Shown piece by piece: positions 17,428 to 25,447 of a DNA stretch of 64,000 nt (the first letter of the stretch is position 1; every line of letters begins with the position of its first letter). The stretch is from positions 1 through 64,000 of the forward strand of contig NZ_JBEWZI010000007.1 in NCBI RefSeq assembly GCF_040566545.1, read 5' to 3'. This stretch comes from Uliginosibacterium flavum. Its GTDB lineage: Bacteria; Pseudomonadota; Gammaproteobacteria; Burkholderiales; Rhodocyclaceae. The notes beneath the pieces are model-generated. The model made no database searches and was not told the DNA's origin. It saw nothing but the letters and a program-made list of their open reading frames with translations. The position numbers were made by a program, and so were the translations under genes.

Positions 17428-19550
17428 TGCAAAACCTGCTGTTCCTTATCCTTGATCGCAAGCCCCCTCAGGGCCAACCCCAACTCCCGTGGATCCGCGC
17501 AGCGAACTACCGAATCAACGGGCGTCACCTCGAAAACAATCTGCGAGCGCCCTCCAGGGGTTGCGGGGTGCAGCCGAATGCTCGCATGCGACCACTCTGT
17601 CCCCACCTCAAGCTCGCTCCACAACAAAACCCCATCAACCACCACGCTCACGCGCGAGGGCTGAGCCGCGCGCCAGTCAAAGCTCAGAAGCCCGGAGAGG
17701 TCGCAGAGCAACGCTGCCCGTCGTCGGCTCCAGACGAATAGCCCGGAACCGTCTTCTTCAGCGCGATGCCACCCCTGACCTTGCAAGCCCAGCAACTCAA
17801 ACAGCATTCCTGCCGCCCGCATTTCTTCCTCGCCCGTCAGGAACCGGACTTCCCTGAGCATGACGCCCAAGCTGCGTGGATCGCCGGAGGCCTGCTCAAG
17901 CTCCAAGGGCTGCACCTCGAATTCGACCCGTGGGCGCTGCTCACCTGGGCCGAGCGGTGCGGCCAACACCATCGACGAAAACTCCGTCCCCACTTCAAGA
18001 TCCGGCCACACAAACTCGCCATTCACTTTGACCGCCACCTTCGAGCGCTGCGGTGCGCACCAGTCAAAAACAAGCACACCAGATTGCTCACAAATCAACG
18101 CAGCCTTTTTCTGGCTCCAGATGAACGGCCCGACACCGTCTTCCTCAGCGCGGAACCACCCCTGACCTTGCAAGCCCATCAGCTCAAACAACATCCCTGC
18201 CGCCCGCATTTCTTCCTCGCCCGTCAGGAACCGGACATCCCTGAGCATGACGCCCAGACTGCGCGGATCGGCGGAGGACTGCTCACGCTCCAGGGGCTGC
18301 ACCTCGAATTCGACCTGCGGGCGCTGCTCACCAGGGCCAAGCGGTGCGGCCAACACCATCGACGAAAAATCCGTCCCCACTTCAAGATCCGGCCACACAA
18401 GCTCGCCGTTCACTTTAACCGCCACCTTCGAGCGCTGCGGTGAGCACCAGTCAAATTTCAAGAATCCCGACCGATCGCACACGATTCCGGCGACACGCTT
18501 GCTCCAAACGTACCTTCCCAGAAGGGGATCGAAGGCCGATAAATAAAAACCGCGTGCGGAGAGTGCATGGCCGAAAACATCCCGGTTCAGATACACATCA
18601 AGCAAGCGCTCAACAACCACGGGCCAAGTGAATTTCTCCCGGACGAGATCGCGGGCAGCATCGGAGTCCGGGCGAGCCAGCCCGCGCCGAAGCCCTTCGA
18701 CAATGGAGTCCACCGACATTGGCGCAACATAGACAGCGCTGGTCTGAAAATACTCCTGAGTGCAACCGACCTCGGTAACCAGCACTCTGGCACCCACGCA
18801 CGCGGCCTCCAGCGCGGCAAGCCCTGGAGTTTCCAGAGTGCTCGGCAAAGCAAAGATACTGCACGCAGCATAGGCCGAGCGCAGCACATCAGAATCGTGT
18901 GGCAAGGCCGGAATGTAGGTCAGGCAGCCTCGGCCAAGCTCCATGCATTGCTCGAAATACCCTTGGTCGCGGACGCCTCCTATCATCACCAGTTTCATCC
19001 CGAGCCGTTTCACGGCCTCGATCAGGCGAAGCTGGTTTTTCCGGGGTTCGACATTGGCCACATTCAGCACGAAATCGCCACGAACACCTGAGAACGACCG
19101 GAAAACTTCCGGATCCGTTGGCCGCATGAAGGACAGGTCCACGCCGTTGTAGACGGTGGCAAACTTGTGCCTTGGCACTGAAAAGGTGCCAGCCAACAAA
19201 TCGCACTCCATATCAGAATTGCAGACGATGCGAGCGGCCATGCTGAGCATCTGGCCGATCTGCGCCATCGGGTAGCCCGTCGCCCCCTCTTCGATCCACA
19301 GCGTCGGCGAGAGAATGATCGACATGCCTCGACGGTAGAGTTCATCAATAAAAATCTCGGAGCCTCGATAGCAGGAGAAATAATGAAAAACGTCAACACC
19401 GCCGAGGCTCGGCTTCCAGGGATCAAAGAAGGTCACATCAACTCCGAGCGCCGCCAAATGCTTGCGGTATTGGAGAATCTGAATCTCGCCCCCTCCCGGA
19501 GTTTCGAAAGCCGTCGGATAAGTAGCGTAGGTAATTGCCAGGTCAGTCAT
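17424..19550 (-). CDS. GT4 glycosyltransferase with triplicated C-terminal 129-residue module
   Basis: A 708-residue protein from the ATG at 19550. Residues 1-330 form a GT4 enzyme: ETPGGGEIQILQYRKHL at the acceptor side, NVANVEPRKNQLRLI, and the donor motif STLETPGLAALEAAC. Residues about 333-708 are three tandem copies of a 129-residue module. Copies share runs such as RSKVAVKVNGE, VWPDLEVGT, SSMVLAAPLGPGEQR and RSLGVML. Copies 1 and 2 are nearly identical; copy 3 is more diverged. I do not recognise the module. It looks beta-rich and could be a carbohydrate-binding or oligomerisation domain. The gene overlaps its downstream neighbour by 4 bases. Confidence 0.83.
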   Translation of the reverse strand: MTDLAITYATYPTAFETPGGGEIQILQYRKHLAALGVDVTFFDPWKPSLGGVDVFHYFSCYRGSEIFIDELYRRGMSIILSPTLWIEEGATGYPMAQIGQMLSMAARIVCNSDMECDLLAGTFSVPRHKFATVYNGVDLSFMRPTDPEVFRSFSGVRGDFVLNVANVEPRKNQLRLIEAVKRLGMKLVMIGGVRDQGYFEQCMELGRGCLTYIPALPHDSDVLRSAYAACSIFALPSTLETPGLAALEAACVGARVLVTEVGCTQEYFQTSAVYVAPMSVDSIVEGLRRGLARPDSDAARDLVREKFTWPVVVERLLDVYLNRDVFGHALSARGFYLSAFDPLLGRYVWSKRVAGIVCDRSGFLKFDWCSPQRSKVAVKVNGELVWPDLEVGTDFSSMVLAAPLGPGEQRPQVEFEVQPLEREQSSADPRSLGVMLRDVRFLTGEEEMRAAGMLFELMGLQGQGWFRAEEDGVGPFIWSQKKAALICEQSGVLVFDWCAPQRSKVAVKVNGEFVWPDLEVGTEFSSMVLAAPLGPGEQRPRVEFEVQPLELEQASGDPRSLGVMLREVRFLTGEEEMRAAGMLFELLGLQGQGWHRAEEDGSGLFVWSRRRAALLCDLSGLLSFDWRAAQPSRVSVVVDGVLLWSELEVGTEWSHASIRLHPATPGGRSQIVFEVTPVDSVVRCADPRELGLALRGLAIKDKEQQVLQ
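17774..18455. repeat. Direct DNA repeat encoding copies 1 and 2 of the 129-residue module
   Basis: The stretch starting at 17774 recurs at 18161, an offset of exactly 387 bases (129 codons). About 295 bases of each copy align with only scattered substitutions and no frame change (17774-18068 against 18161-18455). Such close identity points to recent duplication or gene conversion. Confidence 0.88.
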
Positions 19551-19592
19551 GGGAAAAATTCCCGCATAAAGGTCGGCATCCGCTGATCCCCC

Positions 19593-20393
19593 TCATTTGA
19601 CGGCCAGCACCAGAAACCCGCGCACGAGAAGATCGCCGGGGTCGCAATTCAGGATGGCCGCCGCGCGGGCCTGGTTATCGACCGTCAGAGCGTCGTCATA
19701 GGCAAGCCCGCTCCAGTGCTCGACGTGGAACGCTTTCAGGCCCGAAGCGGCCAGAACCCGGTGCAGCTCCGTCTGGTAGTCGCGATAGGCGATGCGGTTC
19801 GGGCCCAGCATGAAATCGGCAATTTCCCCATCCGTCGCCCCGGCCACACGCATCCGGAACGCGAACTCGTCCGCGCTGCACAACAGATGCGCCCACGGCT
19901 GCGGGACGTAGTGGCCATATTGGCTTCCGCTGTCACAGGTCCACAGCGGATCGAAGCTCAGACAGGCCACTCCGCCGGGCTTCAACACGCGCAAGACCTC
20001 CTGCAGGGCGGCAAATGGGTCCCGTATCCTCTGAAATGCATTGTTCGACAGGACAAGATCGAACAGCCCGTCGCGGTAGGGCATGTCCATGGCGTCGACG
20101 GAGTGAAATTCGATTTTTCCCAAGTCCAGGGCGCGGCCGTTGCGCTCGAACTTCTCCTTCAGCAGCCGCGGGAACTGCCCCTCGTACTGACGCTGCGCAT
20201 CGAAGCTGTCCGCCACGATGGTTCTGGCGGTCGCACCGGAAACCAGACCGCCGAGCATTCCACCAGCCCCGCCCACCTCAAGAACGCGGGCATTTGCGAA
20301 ATCGACGTCAATATCGAAGCGAGCGAAATTCCGGCGCATGCTGAAGAAAACAGCGTCTTGCTGCTCGAAATCTTTCTGTTCTGTGTAAGACAT
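19593..20393 (-). CDS. SAM-dependent class I methyltransferase
   Basis: A 266-residue protein from the ATG at 20393, with AAGG ahead of it. Motif I is ARVLEVGGAGGMLGGLVSG, followed by the Asp that binds the ribose (TIVADSFD). The catalytic-side segment is FDLVLSNNAFQRIRDPFAAL with RVLKPGGVACLSFDP. This is a Methyltransf_11-type fold used by many sugar methyltransferases. A chain-end cap is possible, since ABC-exported O-antigens often end in methyl or phosphate groups, but nothing in the sequence proves that. Confidence 0.8.
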   Translation of the reverse strand: MSYTEQKDFEQQDAVFFSMRRNFARFDIDVDFANARVLEVGGAGGMLGGLVSGATARTIVADSFDAQRQYEGQFPRLLKEKFERNGRALDLGKIEFHSVDAMDMPYRDGLFDLVLSNNAFQRIRDPFAALQEVLRVLKPGGVACLSFDPLWTCDSGSQYGHYVPQPWAHLLCSADEFAFRMRVAGATDGEIADFMLGPNRIAYRDYQTELHRVLAASGLKAFHVEHWSGLAYDDALTVDNQARAAAILNCDPGDLLVRGFLVLAVK

Positions 20394-20447
20394 ACTTAAC
20401 CTTGTTCGATGCCTGTCAGTCGGGATGCGCTTACCTACGCGTATTGT

Positions 20448-21350
20448 TCAACACGCGCAGAGAGCCTTCTCGTACAACAATCTGTCGAGCCAGAAATACT
20501 CCTCGACTAATTCGCGCACATCTTCAGGTGCGCCCTCGCCATCCTTGACCGTATCACGACGCACATTCTTTCGTTCAATCCTGAAGGTCCGCCCGCTTCT
20601 TTCCGAAACGAGTTTCTCCAGCAGATCAAGCCTGGCCATGGGGATAAGGCGGTCCATTCTGATGCCACCCACATACTCGTACTGCGGCGCAAAGTGAGCA
20701 TCCAGATCGCATCCACGCTGAGTCATGATGTATTTCATTACTTTAATCATCCCCGTGCTGGAATTGGCGTCGAAATCCTCGCCAAGCGCGTCGAGAATTA
20801 CCTTTGTGTGGCGAAGGCCGAGCGGGTGAGTCCGCCATTGAATAAAGAAGTGATTAAAGGCGCTCAGAAAGCGCGCCACAGGATCCCTCAACACCGCCAC
20901 GCGCAACCACTCTGTATCGCGCAGAATGCGGTCGGCGAACTCCGGCGAATGGTCTTTCAACAGAAGTCCTGTTTTGTTACTACCCAGCACATAATGCAAA
21001 AATTCATCGTCAGTGCCACTTTCAAGAACCTCGGCATCCGAAACATTCAGCGTCCGCCAATCGATGTTCTTGAAATCGTACAGTGCCGACACAACTGCGG
21101 TATGCGCACATTTCGCAATGGGCACAAAGACAATCTTGGCCTCCTCAAGCACGCAAGTCTTCCAGGAATGGAATGAGCACGGATAGCGAAGCACACGCTC
21201 TCTACTGAGAAACTCCTGGGAAGCAGCAATCTCGTGTTCCACATCGACGATGGACTCAAACTGAGCGTAATACTTCAGTCCACCTTGCTCAGCCGGTCGT
21301 CCCAGATATTTGACGTAACAGCCATTAACCAAATCTTGATCGATACTCAT
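20448..21350 (-). CDS. DUF4214-like domain fused to a sulfotransferase
   Basis: A 300-residue protein from the ATG at 21350; its start overlaps the preceding GT4 stop (ATGA). Residues about 5-50 (CYVKYLGRPAEQGGLKYY and EIAASQEFLSR) match the DUF4214 pattern of a short LGR-x4-GG/GL helix pair. The rest resembles the Sulfotransferase_2 family. The 5'-phosphosulfate loop is degenerate (KIVFVPIAKCAHTAVVSALY; the family norm is PK-x-G/A-S/T-T). The 3'-phosphate-binding segment is clear: VAVLRDPVARFLSAFNHFF. It probably transfers sulfate from PAPS to a glycan. No PAPS synthesis gene is in the window. The unusual Cys-Ala-His in the first loop lowers certainty about activity. Confidence 0.72.
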   Translation of the reverse strand: MSIDQDLVNGCYVKYLGRPAEQGGLKYYAQFESIVDVEHEIAASQEFLSRERVLRYPCSFHSWKTCVLEEAKIVFVPIAKCAHTAVVSALYDFKNIDWRTLNVSDAEVLESGTDDEFLHYVLGSNKTGLLLKDHSPEFADRILRDTEWLRVAVLRDPVARFLSAFNHFFIQWRTHPLGLRHTKVILDALGEDFDANSSTGMIKVMKYIMTQRGCDLDAHFAPQYEYVGGIRMDRLIPMARLDLLEKLVSERSGRTFRIERKNVRRDTVKDGEGAPEDVRELVEEYFWLDRLLYEKALCAC

Positions 21351-22567
21351 CCTGTCAGCACTCTCTCAAACGCATCGTACGGTAACTCATTGCAAGCCCT
21401 GAACAACTCCACTGCCGATTCCCGCCAGGTCAGGAAGCGAATCTTCGATGAATCCGGTAGCGCCCGGGTCTGCCAGTCCTGCAGCCACTGCCGGAGGAAG
21501 CGCCCCAGGTCGCCGGGCGCATCAGAACTGAAGTAGCAGGCAAATTCGCCGCAGACTTCCCAGTTGACCGGTAGGTCGCGGGCAATGACTGGCAGACCGG
21601 CGCGCACAGCTTCGACGGTCGGTAGACCGAAGCCCTCGCCTTCCGACGAGGCGACCAGACAGGTCACGCTGCGGTAGACCTGCAACAGATACTCATCGCT
21701 GATGCCTTCCAGCCAGAAGAGGCGTCGGCCCTTCTCAGGATGCTGGCGCAAGCGCTCGACAAAGTCGTCCATCATCCAGCCCTGCTGCCCCACGAACACC
21801 AGGTTGGCATCGCCCCCCTGCGCCCAGAGCCATTCAAAGGCGTCCAGCATCTGGCGTTGCCCCTTGCGCGGTTCGATGGTGCCGACCACCAGGAAGGCGG
21901 GGCGTGCCTGCAGATGCGCCAGGGTGTCGGCCGCGTTGTCGGGCACTCCGCGCGAACACGGGATGCCCTCGATATCCGCCCCAATATGGAAATGGCTGAT
22001 GACGAAATCCGGGCGCAGCCAGCCGGCCTGGCCGAGCCAGCTTCTCAAATCCTGTGCGACCGCCCCCGAAATACAGACCGCGCCGGTAGTCTCTGAAACT
22101 AACTTTAACCATTCCACAAACCGCTCGTTGTGTTCCCCCACCGGAAAATACTCCGGCATCAACACCGGCAGAAGGTCATACACCACGAAACGCACATTGA
22201 CGCCCTGCGCCTGCAGCGACCGGAGGTAGCGCCCGGCCTGATCGCAGATCAGCTCGGGGTTGAGAAACAGCAGATCGAGGCTGAGCAGGATGTCCCCTGG
22301 CCCGAAAACCACAGGGGCTTCGTCGTTAACCGCCGTGTCACCCGGGGCGTAGCGCCGGCGCAGTCCCCGGGCGTAGCGGTAGCCATCCCCTGCCGACGCG
22401 AGAAAAACCGGCTCGACCTGGAAGCCAGGCGGCGGATTCTGCAACCATTCGCCCAGAATCGATTTAGCCACACGCTGAATACCGGTGCCCCGGTCGGCGC
22501 AAGCGAGATCGGACACATCGACCAGCAGTTTCCGGGTGGTCTCTTGTGGAGCGAGAAGATGGCTCAT
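21347..22567 (-). CDS. GT4 glycosyltransferase, single-module homologue of the three-module enzyme
   Basis: A 406-residue protein from the ATG at 22567, overlapping the RmlD-like gene stop by four bases. It starts with the same signature as modules 2 and 3 of the 1,223-residue enzyme: RKLLVDVSDL, GTGIQRVAKSILGEWL and PPGFQVEPVF. The GT4 features are VVGTIEPRKGQRQML and the E-x7-E motif EGFGLPTVE. It is therefore the free-standing version of the duplicated module. It probably transfers a sugar related to the one used by those modules, possibly the same D-rhamnose. The donor is not readable from sequence. Confidence 0.85.
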   Translation of the reverse strand: MSHLLAPQETTRKLLVDVSDLACADRGTGIQRVAKSILGEWLQNPPPGFQVEPVFLASAGDGYRYARGLRRRYAPGDTAVNDEAPVVFGPGDILLSLDLLFLNPELICDQAGRYLRSLQAQGVNVRFVVYDLLPVLMPEYFPVGEHNERFVEWLKLVSETTGAVCISGAVAQDLRSWLGQAGWLRPDFVISHFHIGADIEGIPCSRGVPDNAADTLAHLQARPAFLVVGTIEPRKGQRQMLDAFEWLWAQGGDANLVFVGQQGWMMDDFVERLRQHPEKGRRLFWLEGISDEYLLQVYRSVTCLVASSEGEGFGLPTVEAVRAGLPVIARDLPVNWEVCGEFACYFSSDAPGDLGRFLRQWLQDWQTRALPDSSKIRFLTWRESAVELFRACNELPYDAFERVLTG

Positions 22568-23523
22568 AAGGGCTGCTCCTCACGCACGGACTGGCCGCAT
22601 AAGCTGGCCGCGTAGCGTTCGGCAAGCTGCTGCCAGGACGGGCAGGCGGGCAGATCCCGCACTTCAGGGCGGCAGGTGCCCAGCCTGAGGTATTCGGGGC
22701 GCGGAGCCCGCCCGTTGGCGGCCGGCCCTGCCAGAGCAGGCTGGCGCCGCAGGGACGATACCGGTGCCGGGGTGCAATGTGCGAGCAGGCCGGCCATCAG
22801 GTCGAAACGGCTGCCGGCGCCGACAGCGCTCAAGTGCACGACACCTTCGACACCCGCACACATGAGGCCGGCGAGGCTATGCGCCACCCAGCGCGCATCG
22901 GTGGGGAAGCGCAACCCGTCGTCGACCGCTGACTCGCCTTGCTGAAACTTGCGCCAGAGCTGGCGGACGGGGTCGGCGGGGTGCGCAGTGTTGCCGATCA
23001 GCCAGGGCAGGCGCACGATCAGGTGCCGGAGCCCCGAGGCCTGAAGCCGCTGTTCGGCCTGCCATTTGTGCCGCCCGTAGACCGACAGGGGCTGCGGTGC
23101 ATCAGATTCGCAGAAGCCTGCGGGCGGGCACTGTTCACCGAACACGTAAATCGACGACAAGAGCACCACTCGCACAGAGGGGCAGACCGTCCGGACCGTG
23201 GCAATCCATTCATCTAGGGTGTCGACGTTGGCCTGCTGGCTGAGTGCCGGGTCGCGCTCACAGGCGTCGAGCTCGGCAATTCCGGTGGCGACCAGCAGCA
23301 CGTCCGGGGGAGTTCGTTGCAGCAGGTCGTGAAAAGCCCGGCCATCCGCGCAGGCCATGACTGGCAGGCCCCCTGGCGTAGCCCCACCGCGCCGGCTGAA
23401 GCCGCTGACCTGCCAGCCTGCTGCAGCAAACGCATCGGCGCAGGCCGATCCGGCGTAACCGCTGGCCCCGGCCACACAGACGCGCGGCGCCGACCCGCCC
23501 TGGCGAGTTTCCGGACGCATCAT
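22564..23523 (-). CDS. RmlD-like NAD(P)-dependent sugar reductase/epimerase
   Basis: A 319-residue short-chain dehydrogenase from the ATG at 23523 (overlap ATGA with the previous gene). The nucleotide-binding motif is VCVAGASGYAGSACADAF. The catalytic elements are LLSSIYVFGEQ and YGRHKWQAEQRL (Tyr-x3-Lys). The fold and length match the RmlD substrate-binding family, which reduces dTDP-4-keto-L-rhamnose. No rmlA, rmlB or rmlC is present in the window, so its substrate may be a different 4-keto-6-deoxy nucleotide sugar, or the Rml genes lie elsewhere. Confidence 0.78.
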   Translation of the reverse strand: MMRPETRQGGSAPRVCVAGASGYAGSACADAFAAAGWQVSGFSRRGGATPGGLPVMACADGRAFHDLLQRTPPDVLLVATGIAELDACERDPALSQQANVDTLDEWIATVRTVCPSVRVVLLSSIYVFGEQCPPAGFCESDAPQPLSVYGRHKWQAEQRLQASGLRHLIVRLPWLIGNTAHPADPVRQLWRKFQQGESAVDDGLRFPTDARWVAHSLAGLMCAGVEGVVHLSAVGAGSRFDLMAGLLAHCTPAPVSSLRRQPALAGPAANGRAPRPEYLRLGTCRPEVRDLPACPSWQQLAERYAASLCGQSVREEQPL

Positions 23524-24677
23524 TCAACCCCCACGATCTGCCGGGCCGCCTGCCGGTTCTTGCTCGCGTATGCCTCATACGGCACGTAGGTGGCCGGCGC
23601 GGCGCGCAGGGCATCGAGCACTTGGCCTGCATCACCGTCGCTGAGGACGATGCGGGAGCCGATGAACTCCGGATAGGAATCGGCACCGAAAGCACTGGCG
23701 AGTACTAGATGCCCAGCGCCGAGAGCATCGGCGACCTTCAGTGGCACGCCACTGCCGGACTGGATGGGTGCCAGCAGGACATGCATCCCGGCCACGGCAC
23801 ACGCAAGGTCATCGACATGACCGTGAAGAAAGACCCCTTGATCCGCCCCCACAGCCTCAACCGCATGGCACACCGACCCAAATACGTGGAATTCGTCGGC
23901 ACCGGGGCGTCCATTTTCGAGAAACCACTCGTGAGCACGAGCCATGGTCTGGCGATTGACGAAATTATTGACCCCGATGAAATAAAACCTGACGGCGGTT
24001 TGCTCCGCCAGTTCGACTAACCGCTGCGGGCGGGCGATCGTTGGCCGAAACAGGACAACTTCGCATCCCGTCGCCAAGCGGCTGAAATGGGTCTGCTCCT
24101 CGACCGATATGGTCACCAGTTTGCCGGCCTCCGCCACGAATGCGCTCTCGATCGCCTGTTCCACATGGGTGAGCGGCTGCGCCGCGCCGTAGTTCTCTTC
24201 GTAAGAAAGTTTTCTTTGGTAGTGCGAATCGTGGGTAAAAAAAACCAACTTCCGGTCACACAAGCCCGGGTGGCGTGACAGGAAGAAATGCTCCTGACGA
24301 TTTAGAACTACTACTTCGCAATCGGTTTCGGCAAGGATGGCGTCGAGTCGGCCGGGATCCACCGCATTAGCCAGCTGGAAAACACGATAGAGCGAATCGC
24401 GCGAGAAATCGCCCGCAGTCGGAGCCCCGAAAACACGGTATTCACGACGCCAGAACTCCTCAAACCCATGGGCACGTATCGGATTTTCGCGGAAGATACT
24501 GACTGTCCGGTGCCCCGAAAAACGATCCGGCCGATCGGTGACTACCGTGACTTCGGCAAATTCCGAAATCGCCGCTACCAGCATTTCGGCGATGGCCGTC
24601 GATCCATTCAAAACACCTTTGCCGTGCTCGATGCCTTCGAGCGCGTAGGGTATAGACAAGATTAAAACCCTCTTCAC
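23520..24677 (-). CDS. GT4-like glycosyltransferase
   Basis: A 385-residue protein starting with GTG at 24677, overlapping the HAD stop as GTGA, with GGAGA seven bases upstream. The N-terminal half has VLILSIPYALEGIEHGKGVLNG. The C-terminal half carries FHVFGSVCHAVEAVG, VFLHGHVDDLACAVAGMHVLLAPIQSGSGVPLKV, the usual GT4 donor region with GSG-x-PLK in place of a strict E-x7-E. It is directly coupled to the phosphoribosyltransferase/phosphatase pair and may extend the chain after a ribofuranose, which is context inference only. Confidence 0.75.
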   Translation of the reverse strand: MKRVLILSIPYALEGIEHGKGVLNGSTAIAEMLVAAISEFAEVTVVTDRPDRFSGHRTVSIFRENPIRAHGFEEFWRREYRVFGAPTAGDFSRDSLYRVFQLANAVDPGRLDAILAETDCEVVVLNRQEHFFLSRHPGLCDRKLVFFTHDSHYQRKLSYEENYGAAQPLTHVEQAIESAFVAEAGKLVTISVEEQTHFSRLATGCEVVLFRPTIARPQRLVELAEQTAVRFYFIGVNNFVNRQTMARAHEWFLENGRPGADEFHVFGSVCHAVEAVGADQGVFLHGHVDDLACAVAGMHVLLAPIQSGSGVPLKVADALGAGHLVLASAFGADSYPEFIGSRIVLSDGDAGQVLDALRAAPATYVPYEAYASKNRQAARQIVGVE

Positions 24678-25447
24678 CAGCCCATCTCCCTGAGCGCCTG
24701 CACCATCGTAGCGGCGCCACCTCGCCGGAGCTGCATCACACCGTGCCAGTCAAAGCCATCGGCGTCCTTACGCAACTCATCCAGATACGTATCAATGATT
24801 GCCGCCCGCCTGAGCCCCCTGATGCAGGGCAGGTCGTTGCCGTTGTCACCAAAATAGATAATATTTTCCTCCACAACGCCGAAGACATCGGCTACATACC
24901 ACAGGCCGGCCAGCTTCGTGGACTGCCGGGGGTGAACGTCAAAATAGTGAAAGCCGCGGTCGGGCGGGTTGTAGCTGACCAGATACTCATAAGCCGGGTA
25001 ATATGTTTTAGCCTCGTTAACCAAGGCCCTGAGCTGCGCGAGCGCCTCCGTCCTGACGTAAAAAGCCAACTTGCCAGGAAACTGATGGCGTTCTTCCTGC
25101 AGCGTGACCGAGGCATTGCCCAGGAACAGCGCTATTAACGCGAAACGGTCCGAGTCCGGCATCTCCGCTCCGGGCCTGGCAGCAAAAGACGCATCCTGCA
25201 TGAATCCCACTGACTGCCCGAAATAGACCTGAGCGCCGGAGTTGGCGACGATGGCGTCGACCGGCAAGCAATTCATGATCTGGTCCAGTTCCAGCGTTTC
25301 TTCGAGCGACCGGCCGGTCGCCAACACCGTGAACGCCCCTCTGTCGCGCAGACAATCGGCGAGTTCAGCGAGAGCCCCCCCCTCATCCTCCGCATCCCGA
25401 CAATGCAGGGTTCCATCCAGATCAAAAGCCACCAGCATGTTGTTCAT
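24674..25447 (-). CDS. HAD-superfamily phosphatase, probable phosphoribosyl-glycan phosphatase
   Basis: A 257-residue HAD IIB (Cof/sucrose-phosphatase-like) enzyme. Motif I is VAFDLDGTLH (nucleophile Asp9, acid Asp11), motif II is VLATGRSLEE, the motif III Lys is in RQSTKLAGL, and motif IV is IIYFGDNGNDLP. It starts immediately after the phosphoribosyltransferase stop (TGA-ATG, no gap). In PRPP-dependent ribofuranose synthesis, known from some O-antigens and the H. influenzae type b capsule polymerase, a HAD phosphatase removes the 5-phosphate after phosphoribosyl transfer. This pair fits that scheme. A G8 run at residues 22-24 could switch the gene off by slippage. The function is inferred from family and context. 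Confidence 0.8.
   Translation of the reverse strand: MNNMLVAFDLDGTLHCRDAEDEGGALAELADCLRDRGAFTVLATGRSLEETLELDQIMNCLPVDAIVANSGAQVYFGQSVGFMQDASFAARPGAEMPDSDRFALIALFLGNASVTLQEERHQFPGKLAFYVRTEALAQLRALVNEAKTYYPAYEYLVSYNPPDRGFHYFDVHPRQSTKLAGLWYVADVFGVVEENIIYFGDNGNDLPCIRGLRRAAIIDTYLDELRKDADGFDWHGVMQLRRGGAATMVQALREMGW
25375..25382. repeat. Poly-G tract of 8 (minus strand) in the HAD phosphatase gene
   Basis: Eight consecutive C on the plus strand, coding Glu-Gly-Gly-Ala at residues about 21-24. A one-base change would truncate almost the whole enzyme. Confidence 0.9.
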
